From: Salinispira pacifica
GTDB taxonomy: Bacteria > Spirochaetota > Spirochaetia > DSM-27196 > Salinispiraceae
Length of the DNA stretch: 64,000 bases
Assembly (NCBI RefSeq): GCF_000507245.1
Contig: NC_023035.1
Span: forward strand, 248,001 to 312,000
Reading direction: 5' to 3'
The notes below the pieces were generated by a model. That model was not told the DNA's origin and searched no databases. It was given only the letters and a program-made list of their open reading frames with translations. Every line of letters starts with the position of its first letter. Positions within the stretch are counted from its first letter, which is position 1. Shown in pieces: positions 6,903-14,896 of this stretch. A program made the position numbers and the translations under genes.

Positions 6903-9050
6903 GTATGCCCAGCGAAGCGCAGGCATACCCGACCGGTTGGAAGATACCGGTGTCGCCTCGTTCAGGAGGAAGACAATCCGAATTGCAAGGGCGCAGCTGG
7001 CAACGGTTGGGTCTGAAGGAAGCAATAGGAAGTGAACAGCACATAGCGAAAGCGAACCTGATACGGCACAACAGGGGTGGTAAGCGTGCAAAATAGCGCG
7101 AAGCCCGAAACCTGAACAGACCTGTAGTGTGTTTGAGGATGGCGTTGTTTACAGGGACTGCGCACAGTATCTGGGGAAACCTGTTGAAATCCCAGCAAAG
7201 GGTAGGGAACGACAAGCAGAAATGCAAGTCAGATCGAAGTTTCAGCAGGTGGCAGATGAGTCCGTAGTAGTGAGTAAGTTCCGGCCAGTGAAAGCCAGTA
7301 ATGGTGTGGAGGAGAAAACCGGAATGACCTCGTCCCCGGTGACGAGGACTGCATTCAGGCCAAAAGCCGGATGCGGATGCGAAGGGACGAAGTTTTTAGT
7401 AAATCTTGTTTCGATGAAAAGGCTGGTCGGCAGCTACGCTGCCTGCTCGCCTATGCAACCGAAGGAGCGTGAAGCCTAAACAGAAAGTTGCTGGAAAGTG
7501 AGCAGAGTATGTGGCCACGGCCGACTGGGGAACCAGGAAGCTGAGCCAGAATACCGTTGACCTGAGTATCTTTTTGACCAGCTGAATATTGCCGGAAAAT
7601 GGCTAAGAGACAGCTGCAGAGGAGAGAATGAGCAGGAGTTTCACCGCCGAGGTTTCAAACGAAAGAAGATGCAGACACAAGGAAATCGTAAAATCTGGTA
7701 CAGCCTCTACGGCAGGATGCTCGAGAGACCACGGCTGGAGGCCGCTTTCAGGAAGGTGAAGGCAGCGAACGGAGCCCCCGGAGTAGACGGAGTGAGCGTC
7801 AAAGCCTTTGCCGACCGTCTGGCGGAGCAACTCGATGTACTTGTGAAGGAATTGAAGGACAAGAGCTACCGACCGCTTCCAGTCTTGAGGGTGGAAATAC
7901 CCAAAGACGGGGGAGGAGTAAGGAAACTCGGGATACCTTCGGTTCGCGACCGGGTAGTCCAGCAAGCCTTACTGGACATTCTAAACCCAATATTTGACCC
8001 GGACTTTCATCCGTCCAGTTACGGATACCGACCGGGCAGAAGCGCACATCAGGCAATTGAGAAGGCATCTACGTTCATGCGCAGGTATGAATTGGAATGG
8101 GTAGTGGATATGGACTTGTCGAAGTGTTTTGACACACTGAAGCATGACTTTTTACTGACTCAAGTACGAAAACGAGTTGCCGATGGAAGCATCTTGAATC
8201 TCATACGCCTCTTTCTTGAAAGTGGTGTGATGACGGATGCTGGTGAAGAGAACACTGAAGAAGGGAGTCCCCAGGGCGGGGTGATTAGTCCGCTTCTCGC
8301 GAACATCTACCTCGACTTCTTTGACCAGTGGAGCATGGCACGAGGGTATCGCATAGTTCGCTATGCCGACGATATCCTCATCTTTGCTTCATCACAAAAA
8401 GGTGCGGAACGTCGGCTTGCAGCTGCAACGCATTTTCTGGAAGAAGAAATGGGACTGGCTGTGAATCGTGAGAAAACTCACATTACAAACCTGTATGAGG
8501 GGGTGCGCTACCTTGGAGTAGTAATCTCTCGTCACCACACCCGGATTCAGGAAAAGAAGGTGAAAGCCTTCAAGGACAAGGTCAGGAAACTGACCCGACG
8601 CAACAGCGGGAGACCGCTGGGATCGACAATTTACGAACTCAATCCAGTACTACGCGGGTTTGCTAACTATTTCAGGATAGCAAATTGTACGAAGGTATTC
8701 AGGGAGCTGATGAGCTGGGTACGCAGGCGATTGCGGGCTATTCAGTTGCGACTTTGGAAACGCTCTTCCCGGCTGCACCGCCGATTGCGGCAGCTGGGAT
8801 TTCAAGGCGAGTTCAAACACATCAAGATGAGTTCGTGGAGATCGGCTAAAAGTCCGCTTGCAGCCATGGCGCTGCAAAACAAGCACTTTGAAGAGATGAA
8901 TCTGTTTTCTCTCGACAAGGTACAGGTCGCAATTTCTGTCCGGCAGCTTGCTGGATAACTGAAGACAGGAGCCGTATACGAGGTCCGTACGTACGGTTCT
9001 GTGAGAGGGACAATAAAGGAGGTCATTCCTCCTTTATTGCCCTACTCGAT
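6903..9050 (+). mobile_element. group IIC intron
   Basis: About 2.15 kb. The 5' end is GTATG, a departure from the usual GUGYG, placed right after the glnA terminator T-run. Roughly 760 nt of structured RNA (domains I-III) precede a reverse-transcriptase gene in domain IV. Domain V is recognisable at about 8969-9003 (GAGCCGTATACG pairing with CGTACGGTTCT). Domain VI is the hairpin CAATAAAGGAGG/CCTCCTTTATTG (9011-9038), and the 3' end is near CCTACTCGAT at 9050. All parts look intact, so the intron may be active. Exact ends are inferred from class features and could shift by a few bases. Confidence 0.85.
7669..8958 (+). CDS. group II intron reverse transcriptase/maturase (class C)
   Basis: A 429-residue intron-encoded protein that would help the intron splice and copy it into new sites by target-primed reverse transcription. 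RT motifs in order are GAPGVDGVS, VEIPKDGGGVRKLGIPSVRD, SSYGYRPGRSAHQAI, DMDLSKCFDTL, GSPQGGVISPLLANIYL, the catalytic RYADDILIF (YADD), and a maturase X/thumb region (RRNSGRPL to RGFANYFR). No HNH endonuclease follows, as expected for class C. The frame is intact. The ATG at 7669 has only weak upstream purine pairing. Confidence 0.93.
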   Translation: MQTQGNRKIWYSLYGRMLERPRLEAAFRKVKAANGAPGVDGVSVKAFADRLAEQLDVLVKELKDKSYRPLPVLRVEIPKDGGGVRKLGIPSVRDRVVQQALLDILNPIFDPDFHPSSYGYRPGRSAHQAIEKASTFMRRYELEWVVDMDLSKCFDTLKHDFLLTQVRKRVADGSILNLIRLFLESGVMTDAGEENTEEGSPQGGVISPLLANIYLDFFDQWSMARGYRIVRYADDILIFASSQKGAERRLAAATHFLEEEMGLAVNREKTHITNLYEGVRYLGVVISRHHTRIQEKKVKAFKDKVRKLTRRNSGRPLGSTIYELNPVLRGFANYFRIANCTKVFRELMSWVRRRLRAIQLRLWKRSSRLHRRLRQLGFQGEFKHIKMSSWRSAKSPLAAMALQNKHFEEMNLFSLDKVQVAISVRQLAG

Positions 9051-9124
9051 ACCCGCCTCCCGGGTAAAAAAGAAGACGTCACTCAAAATTTCGATTTGAG
9101 ATTCTCTATGCATCCCGAAAATCG

Positions 9125-9153
9125 TTGAGACCGGCCATATTGCAGGATATAAT
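9125..9153 (+). promoter_or_regulatory. promoter of the FN3-like lipoprotein gene
   Basis: TTGAGA (9125-9130), a 17-bp spacer and a consensus TATAAT (9148-9153) predict a start near 9160 and a leader of about 113 nt. Confidence 0.65.
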
Positions 9154-9221
9154 TAATGCGGGTTATGACTGCGGCGGGATGAACGTACTCCCAACCCAGA
9201 ATGCAGGGACCGGCATCAGGG

Positions 9222-9259
9222 GGGTACAACAGACGAGTCTGTACCGGCAGTCTGTACCC
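9222..9259 (+). promoter_or_regulatory. overlapping inverted repeats just before a ribosome-binding site
   Basis: GGGTACA (9222-9228) can pair with TGTACC at 9240-9245 or with TGTACCC at 9253-9259, because GTCTGTACC occurs twice; AGAC/GTCT can form an inner hairpin. The second pairing abuts the GGAGGAG Shine-Dalgarno sequence at 9260. This may be a leader structure or an operator. Confidence 0.35.
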
Positions 9260-9272
9260 GGAGGAGATTGTC

Positions 9273-9971
9273 ATGAACCGGAAATCAGGAATGTTTTCTG
9301 CAGTTTTTCTTCTTATTCCAGCCCTGCTTTTGCTTGTATCTTCCTGCAGCATTATTTTCAAAGATTTGGTTACCAAACCTCAGATTACCACCCATGAACT
9401 GGAGTATTATCTTGATACTACAACCAACACCGGCAGCTTTGATCAAGTAACCATCACCTGGTCTGAAGCAAAACGGGCAGGGTATTATGATGTTCAGCTG
9501 ATCGACCGGGACAGCACTGCGGTATGGGATTTTGACAGAACAGAGGATAATGATACCAGCTTTACCGATCACGGAGAAAAACTCGGTCCCGACAAATTTC
9601 AACCGGGAAAGAGATATGCATACAGAGTCCGGGGATATTCAGATTTTCTGGATGAAGAAGGCCCCTGGTCCGACGACTATGACATTCGAATTCCTGCGTT
9701 TATGCCCCCATGGGAGGTATTTCCCGATATTGGCACATCAGGCGAAATTACCCTGAGTTGGGCAGCTCAGGATCTTGAGGACTTAAGCTATGTCATTCGC
9801 CGGGGTACAGACGGCGAATTTGGTAGTTTCACCCAGCTGGCTGAGGTAAGCGGAAACAGCTACAGTGATGATTCGGTGATTGCCGAACAGGTGTATTATT
9901 ACCGGGTATCGGCCAAACATCCGGAGTACGGCGAGACGCCGTATTTTGCCCTGCAGGCATCGGCACAGTAG
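9273..9971 (+). CDS. lipoprotein with two fibronectin III-like domains
   Basis: A 232-residue predicted lipoprotein. A hydrophobic signal segment ends in the lipobox LVSSC at about residue 25. The mature part contains two beta-sandwich-like units, about 45-145 (VTITWSEAKRAGYYDVQL, YAYRVRGYSD) and 155-230 (EITLSWAAQDL, YYYRVSAKHPEYG), the typical pattern of fibronectin III repeats. It is probably anchored in a membrane and exposed to the periplasm or surface. GGAGGAG before the ATG supports the start. It has its own promoter and a long leader, and converges on the caspase operon. No enzymatic function is apparent. Confidence 0.75.
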   Translation: MNRKSGMFSAVFLLIPALLLLVSSCSIIFKDLVTKPQITTHELEYYLDTTTNTGSFDQVTITWSEAKRAGYYDVQLIDRDSTAVWDFDRTEDNDTSFTDHGEKLGPDKFQPGKRYAYRVRGYSDFLDEEGPWSDDYDIRIPAFMPPWEVFPDIGTSGEITLSWAAQDLEDLSYVIRRGTDGEFGSFTQLAEVSGNSYSDDSVIAEQVYYYRVSAKHPEYGETPYFALQASAQ

Positions 9972-9993
9972 CCGCGAATTTTTCATTACATGC

Positions 9994-10033
9994 GAAAAAA
10001 AAATAGCCGGAGCTCCCGAAAGAGCTGCCGGCT
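9994..10033 (-). terminator. terminator of the sigma/caspase operon, possibly bidirectional
   Basis: The near-perfect stem AGCCGG-AGCTC / GAGCT-GCCGGCT with a 6-nt loop is followed on the minus strand by a run of nine T. It lies between two convergent genes and could also act weakly on the plus strand. Confidence 0.75.
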
Positions 10034-10105
10034 TTCTCCAGATTTTTTGGGGAACGTCCTCGCTACCGGGTGCATTCCTTTTGGACTGCACCCATCACCT
10101 GCAGG

Positions 10106-12775
10106 CTATAATCTGAACCCCAGGGTGAACCTGTTGTGCACGGTTCCGAATCCGGGGATTTCGTAGGAACCGCCCCCCGGACCGTTATACTGGCTGTAGC
10201 CTCCGGTGAGGCCGGGTTCAAGTTCCAGGTCGGCATTAACCCCCATATAGAATCCCATTCCCAGGAACTGCAGTCCCACAACCGCCTTGGCTGAAGGATA
10301 GGTGTAACGGTTTTCAGGATCAAAGATGCTTGCCAGACGCTGGTTGGCATTGTCGCCAACGCTTCCCCGGCGAATGGAGATTTCCAGGTCGGCGTAGAGC
10401 GGACGGAACTTCAACCGGGTTCCCCAGCCGAATCCCATGGTGAGATCCTCAAGCTGATCCACACCGTTCACAGGCAGGATTCCCCCGTACAGGGTTGTAT
10501 AGAAGTTCCTGCTGCCGTTGGCGATTCCCAGGAAATGATGAGTATCATTTTCCACCCACCAGCCGATATCATGAATGCCTTTTTTTACCCAGCTGAACAA
10601 TCCGATGGGAATACCGTAGAGATCGTTGGAGATGTTGATTACCCCCAGTTGGATGCCCTTCATTTCACCCCGTGCGATGTTCAGAACCCCGATTTGCGCA
10701 CCGGCTCCATCTTCGGTGATGTTCACCGTGGACAGCTGTGCTCCGTTGATTCTGCGGCTGCCGTTGAATACACCGGCGACCTGTACGCCGTTCATCAGAC
10801 CGGTTGAGTTAAACACTCCCGCCGCCTGTACGCCGTTCATCTGGTGATCCGCCGTATTGAAGACCCCGGCAAGCTGGGCGCCGCTCAGGGGCTCGTCCGC
10901 CACATTGAAGACCCCTGCAACCTGGGCGGCGCTTGAGCGTTCCATGCTGGTATTGAACACCCCGGCGGTCTGTACGCCGGTGATGCTTCCCTCGGCAGTG
11001 TTGAAAATACCCGCAGATTGCACCCCGGTGAAATTCCTGCGGCTCACGTTACCGATTCCCGAACTCATCACCCCGCTGCTGTTCTCATAAAGAGTGGTGA
11101 ATATTCCTGCTGATGCCAGGCCCGCCAGCCCGCCCAGGTCCAGGATGAGGGGACTGTAGGCGAAGGTGCTTTGAACCGATCTGCCCTCCATCACGGGATA
11201 CGAGATTCCCGGAACTGCAGAGACGTAGAATGGATGATAACTGAGTGTAACCGGCCGGGGGGAAACGGTCTCGTCGGCGGGAGTCTTTTCAATACCCCCG
11301 GCCGTCTTGCTGCCGGTTTTCAGCCCGGTTTCCGGTTCCTTGCGGTTGCCGCTTTCATCGGGCTCAGGCTGAGCAGCTTCGGTGGAAGGGGTGGTTTCGG
11401 AGAAGAAGTCATCTTTATCGCTGAAAAAATCCTCTTCGGTGGTGAAAAAATCATCTTCCACCGCAAAAAAGTCATCCTCCCCAGACGGCCGGCCGCTGTT
11501 GTCCCCGGAAGACTCATCAGAGGCGGACGGTGCCGGTGAAGTTGATCCATCGGCGTTTGTAACGTCATCATATGGTGCCGGCACAGCCCGGGCCCCTTCG
11601 GATGATTGTGCAATTTCCGTGTCCTCATCCATAAAGGGTTCGGATGGGCTTCCTCCTCTGCTGCGGTTCTGTTCCTGCTCCAGAGGATAAAAATCTCCGG
11701 CAACCAGAAACTTCTGGCTTCTGTAGGAAAGATTAAAAGAGTGGTTCCAGGCGGATCCGCTGCTGTCGCTGAGTTCCAGATGGTAGATACCCGGATCCAA
11801 TGCAATTTCAAGAATTTTATCCGCAGGTTTGTTGATCTCTGCTACGATATTTCTCCGTCCGTTCTTTACATACACTCTACCGGCAATCTCCTCATCCAGC
11901 ACCACCGAGCTTACCGGATTGCTGAGATCGGTGAGCACAAGGTCTCCCGAACCGCTGAGATTAATATTGTAGGAGGGGTGCTGTGGACCCGAAAGGCTGC
12001 TGCTGGTGACCGAAAGAGTTTCGTTGAACGCATACTCATACGCCTCATTTAATGTGACTTTCCGGTCCCCCGAGTGATCAGCTGCCCCTCTGAGAGCAGA
12101 AACCATGTAATGGGTGAAAAATGACGCTTCAATCCGGTCTGACTCCTGGGCAAGTTCATCCGCAGAGCTGGAGGTGATAAACGCATGCCCGCTCATGCTG
12201 GAACTGTCATCCAGCAGAAATGGCTGGGTTCGCACTCCGCCTTTTGTGCGGGTAAATGCTCCTGATGCGCAGGAGTCCAGAATCGCAATGCTCACATCCG
12301 CATCCACGCTGTTGATATTCTCCCGGAGCTCCTGGTATGCGAAATGCTCATCGCCCAGAAGCAGCCCTGTCTCATCGGAGTGTCCGGAATAATAGAACAC
12401 GAACTCAACCCGTCTTGAGTCCTCACTGCTTTCATCGATAATCCGGCTCAGGCGGGTAAATGTCTGCTCCACATTCCGCTTTCCGGGATTTTCCAGAACC
12501 ACTCCGTCTCCCGGCAGAATGCCGCCCACTTCTGAAAGAACCCGGGAGAGTTTAATGGCGTCGCTGACTGCCCATCGTAGTTCCTGCCGGGAGCTGCCGC
12601 CGTCGTTGGTTCCCACGAAGAGCCCGAAACGGCGGATGGGTCCGCTGGCCGAGCCTGAATCGCTCTCCTGACCGAAGGCCGGCACTGCCGTGAGCCACAG
12701 CAGGCCGATCAATCCCATGAGAACCGCCCTGCGGATTGTTGTATATCGTCCTGTCTTTTTGGTATGAACGGTCAT
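10106..12775 (-). CDS. exported caspase-like (peptidase C14) protein with surface repeats
   Basis: An 889-residue secreted protein with a signal peptide at about 15-36. A caspase/metacaspase-like domain follows (about 48-285), with the catalytic histidine at H132 (FYYSGHSDETG) and cysteine at C169 (AILDSCASGAF). A middle region has low-complexity acidic sequence, including four 7-residue repeats of the type (E/K)xDFF near 11396-11485. From about 590 to 730 come at least seven copies of a GVQxAGVFN-type repeat like the spirochaetal LA_2272 surface repeats, then a beta-rich C-terminus ending in RFTLGFRL that suggests an outer-membrane barrel. It is the last gene after sigma and anti-sigma genes, with AAGGAG before its ATG. 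Its protease target is unknown. Confidence 0.8.
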   Translation of the reverse strand: MTVHTKKTGRYTTIRRAVLMGLIGLLWLTAVPAFGQESDSGSASGPIRRFGLFVGTNDGGSSRQELRWAVSDAIKLSRVLSEVGGILPGDGVVLENPGKRNVEQTFTRLSRIIDESSEDSRRVEFVFYYSGHSDETGLLLGDEHFAYQELRENINSVDADVSIAILDSCASGAFTRTKGGVRTQPFLLDDSSSMSGHAFITSSSADELAQESDRIEASFFTHYMVSALRGAADHSGDRKVTLNEAYEYAFNETLSVTSSSLSGPQHPSYNINLSGSGDLVLTDLSNPVSSVVLDEEIAGRVYVKNGRRNIVAEINKPADKILEIALDPGIYHLELSDSSGSAWNHSFNLSYRSQKFLVAGDFYPLEQEQNRSRGGSPSEPFMDEDTEIAQSSEGARAVPAPYDDVTNADGSTSPAPSASDESSGDNSGRPSGEDDFFAVEDDFFTTEEDFFSDKDDFFSETTPSTEAAQPEPDESGNRKEPETGLKTGSKTAGGIEKTPADETVSPRPVTLSYHPFYVSAVPGISYPVMEGRSVQSTFAYSPLILDLGGLAGLASAGIFTTLYENSSGVMSSGIGNVSRRNFTGVQSAGIFNTAEGSITGVQTAGVFNTSMERSSAAQVAGVFNVADEPLSGAQLAGVFNTADHQMNGVQAAGVFNSTGLMNGVQVAGVFNGSRRINGAQLSTVNITEDGAGAQIGVLNIARGEMKGIQLGVINISNDLYGIPIGLFSWVKKGIHDIGWWVENDTHHFLGIANGSRNFYTTLYGGILPVNGVDQLEDLTMGFGWGTRLKFRPLYADLEISIRRGSVGDNANQRLASIFDPENRYTYPSAKAVVGLQFLGMGFYMGVNADLELEPGLTGGYSQYNGPGGGSYEIPGFGTVHNRFTLGFRL
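11396..11485 (-). repeat. coding tandem repeat, acidic-Phe-Phe heptads
   Basis: Four consecutive units read EDDFFAV, EDDFFTT, EEDFFSD and KDDFFSE inside the caspase-like protein. They lie in the linker between the protease-like domain and the surface repeats. They resemble short linear docking motifs, but no partner can be named. Confidence 0.6.
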
Positions 12776-12790
12776 AAGGTTCTCCTTAAA

Positions 12791-13672
12791 TTATCTGCCC
12801 GCAGGCTTTACCAGGTCGATGCGGTGCACGCTGAATTCCTCCGGGAAATCCAGTTCCCCGCTTCGTGTCCACCGTGCAGATTTCAACTGTGGTGCGATGG
12901 ATGCCAACAGGTCACCCACATCAAATGCTTCCTCGGAACTCACGAAAAAGAATCTTTCAAATTGAGGTGCATCATCAAGTCGATATCCATATGGAAGATA
13001 TACCTCATCATAGGGCTGTAATCGGGGAAGAATATCAGAATTTTCCGGATAATGAAGAGTTATTACATCCCGTGAGTCCACGGAGATAATCGCCCCGTAA
13101 TTTTTCCCTGTTGCCAGATAGCTGATCTGCAGATTATCTCCCTGAAAGCTGCGGTCCCCGTCTTCCAGCAACTCCGCGTCCCCGTCTCCCAGATCCCGGT
13201 AAATGAAGATCCGCGGCTCCAGTCCCTTGGTGCGGATGCCGTCGCCCGCCGGATCTGCCTGATCCATGGGAAGGGCGAAGCGGAACACCAGACCCAGAAC
13301 CAGTACCACCGGCAGAGCTGCGGCCAAAGCTGCACTCCAGCCCGGGTTTTTGAACCGTGAGATGAAGCTTTTCTTCGGTTTCGGGGGCAGGGGTTCACCA
13401 TGCTCAGGAATATCCAGAACTCCCGATGCAATTCTGCGTGATTCCATGGATTCGGCGAAGGCTCTGCGGCGAATTTCCGCAAGTTCCGACTGTGTGTCGT
13501 GCTGCTGAAGGAAGCGGGTGTTGGCATCTTTCAGCCGATCCACCGCTGCATCGAAATCCCGGGGGGAGAAACCGGGGCGGGAGGAAATATCCTGCCATGT
13601 TTCTTCACCGAGCTCATCCACGGCGGCCTGTTCCAAATATAAATCCTGTACCTGTGTTGAATTGTGTTTCAT
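12791..13672 (-). CDS. membrane anti-sigma-like protein with DUF4384-like C-terminal domain
   Basis: A 293-residue protein with one predicted transmembrane helix (about 112-134) between an N-terminal cytosolic region and a C-terminal extracytoplasmic domain. The N-terminus (LYLEQAAVDELGEETW) and its position right after an ECF sigma gene suggest an anti-sigma factor, although no HCCxxC zinc motif is visible. The C-terminal part (LQISYLATGKNYGAIISV, VITLHYPE) resembles DUF4384-like domains often encoded beside caspase-family proteins. It would sense a signal outside the membrane and release the sigma factor. It sits 4 bp after the sigma gene and 15 bp before the caspase gene. The role is inferred mainly from context. 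Confidence 0.6.
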   Translation of the reverse strand: MKHNSTQVQDLYLEQAAVDELGEETWQDISSRPGFSPRDFDAAVDRLKDANTRFLQQHDTQSELAEIRRRAFAESMESRRIASGVLDIPEHGEPLPPKPKKSFISRFKNPGWSAALAAALPVVLVLGLVFRFALPMDQADPAGDGIRTKGLEPRIFIYRDLGDGDAELLEDGDRSFQGDNLQISYLATGKNYGAIISVDSRDVITLHYPENSDILPRLQPYDEVYLPYGYRLDDAPQFERFFFVSSEEAFDVGDLLASIAPQLKSARWTRSGELDFPEEFSVHRIDLVKPAGR

Positions 13673-13676
13673 GTTT

Positions 13677-14150
13677 TCAAGCCTCCTTCAGGGCTTTTCC
13701 CCTGGACTGCAGTTTTCTCAGGCGTTTGCGGATACCCGAGACGGACATCCCGACGTGAGAAGCGGTTTCCTCCAGGGTGTACTTATCAACATAATGGAGC
13801 CATGCAATGATTCTGGTTTTGTCATCATCAATCGCAAAGAGCCGCTCCAGGAAATGGCGGGCCAGAACCGTTTCTCCGCTTGGATCTATCCATCCGGGGT
13901 CCTGATCCTCAACCGCCGCATGCTGTCGAAGTTTCTGTGACCTGAGGTAGTTCAGGCTCAAATTGGTTGCCATGGTGTACAGAAGGCTGGACGGTCCCTT
14001 ATGCTCCAGCCGGTTCTGAAAGCGCAGGAGATTTACAAATACATCCTGCATAATATCCTGGGCTGCCTCATCATTCTTCACAATGCCGAGACAGCGGCGG
14101 TACACCATGGGGGCGTATTTTTCATAATAGCTTTCAATATTGATATTCAC
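13677..14150 (-). CDS. ECF-type RNA polymerase sigma factor
   Basis: A 157-residue sigma-70 family factor of extracytoplasmic-function size. Region 2 is about residues 5-70 (YAPMVYRRCLGIVKNDEAAQ, DIMQDVFVNLL). Region 4 is about 105-155 and contains a helix-turn-helix (YTLEETASHVGMSVSGIRKR). The GTG at 14150 was chosen because AGGAG lies 6 nt upstream; an in-frame ATG at 14210 lacks a site and would overlap the divergent eda promoter. It is the first gene of an operon with an anti-sigma-like protein and a caspase-like protein. A GGGAAC element at 14208-14203 may be its own ECF promoter. Confidence 0.85.
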   Translation of the reverse strand: MNINIESYYEKYAPMVYRRCLGIVKNDEAAQDIMQDVFVNLLRFQNRLEHKGPSSLLYTMATNLSLNYLRSQKLRQHAAVEDQDPGWIDPSGETVLARHFLERLFAIDDDKTRIIAWLHYVDKYTLEETASHVGMSVSGIRKRLRKLQSRGKALKEA

Positions 14151-14180
14151 TCTGCGCTCCTGAATTGGTTCATAGACTCT

Positions 14181-14208
14181 AACAGCTCTGAGCAGAAAAT
14201 ATGTTCCC
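14181..14208 (-). promoter_or_regulatory. possible ECF-dependent promoter of the sigma operon
   Basis: On the minus strand, GGGAAC (14208-14203) is followed about 17-19 nt later by GTT (14183-14181), similar to the GGAAC/CGTT promoters of ECF sigma factors. This would give positive autoregulation. It overlaps the -35 region of the divergent eda promoter. Confidence 0.35.
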
Positions 14209-14233
14209 ATATTCTTTCCCTTGCCTCTATAAT
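14204..14233 (+). promoter_or_regulatory. eda promoter, leaderless geometry
   Basis: A consensus TATAAT (14228-14233) stands 6 nt before the ATG at 14240; the -35 is weak (TTCCCA, 14204-14209, 18-bp spacer). No Shine-Dalgarno sequence is present, so translation probably starts at the 5' end of the mRNA. Confidence 0.55.
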
Positions 14234-14239
14234 TCAGCT

Positions 14240-14896
14240 ATGAGTCTTTTTGAAAAAATTGCGGAATACCGGATAATTCCGGTGCTGAATCTTCCGGAGC
14301 CCCAGCCGGCCATCCGTCTTGCCCAGCTGTTTCTGGAAGAGGGACTGCCTGTAATGGAAATTACGTTCCGGAATTCCGGAGCATCTCAGGTGATCCGGGC
14401 TGTCCGTGAGCGTTTTCCGGAAATGCTCCTGGGCGCCGGTACGGTGAGGCAGCCGGAACAGCTGGATGATGCCCTGGAAGCGGGGGTGGATTTTCTGGTT
14501 TCACCCAGTCTTGTCCCCGGGGTTATCCGTTCCTGGGATGCCATGCGCAGCAATGGAGCGGCCCCTCCTCCCTACATACCCGGGATCGCCACGGTCAGGG
14601 AGGCGGAGGAGGCTCTGGAATACGGCTTAACGCTGCTCAAATTTTTTCCTGCTTCTGTATCCGGAGGTCCGGGGATGCTCAAGGCCATCAAGGCCACCCA
14701 TCCGGAATTGAAATTTATTCCAACCGGAGGCATCAATCTTGAAAATCTGTCGGATTATCTGAAGCTGCCGAATGTGACTGCATGCGGAGCAAGTTCGGTT
14801 TTCAACCGTTCGGCCTTCGAATCCGGAGATATTGAGGCAGTGCGGGAGAGAATCCGGGATTTCCTGACGGTCCGGGGAATCAGTCTCCCTGAATGA
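14240..14896 (+). CDS. eda: KDPG/KHG aldolase
   Basis: A 218-residue class I aldolase splitting 2-keto-3-deoxy-6-phosphogluconate to pyruvate and glyceraldehyde 3-phosphate, or 4-hydroxy-2-oxoglutarate to pyruvate and glyoxylate. Visible are the catalytic glutamate in VMEITFRN, GAGTV, the Schiff-base lysine in LLKFFPAS, and the phosphate-binding PTGGI. No edd or sugar-acid genes are next to it, so the pathway (Entner-Doudoroff or hexuronate breakdown) is open. It appears to be a leaderless single gene. Its end overlaps the convergent glnE by 17 bp. Confidence 0.92.
   Translation: MSLFEKIAEYRIIPVLNLPEPQPAIRLAQLFLEEGLPVMEITFRNSGASQVIRAVRERFPEMLLGAGTVRQPEQLDDALEAGVDFLVSPSLVPGVIRSWDAMRSNGAAPPPYIPGIATVREAEEALEYGLTLLKFFPASVSGGPGMLKAIKATHPELKFIPTGGINLENLSDYLKLPNVTACGASSVFNRSAFESGDIEAVRERIRDFLTVRGISLPE

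Noticed and set aside
7129-7479. Plus-strand frame at 7129-7479
   Set aside because: It lies in domains I-III of the group II intron, which are structural RNA.
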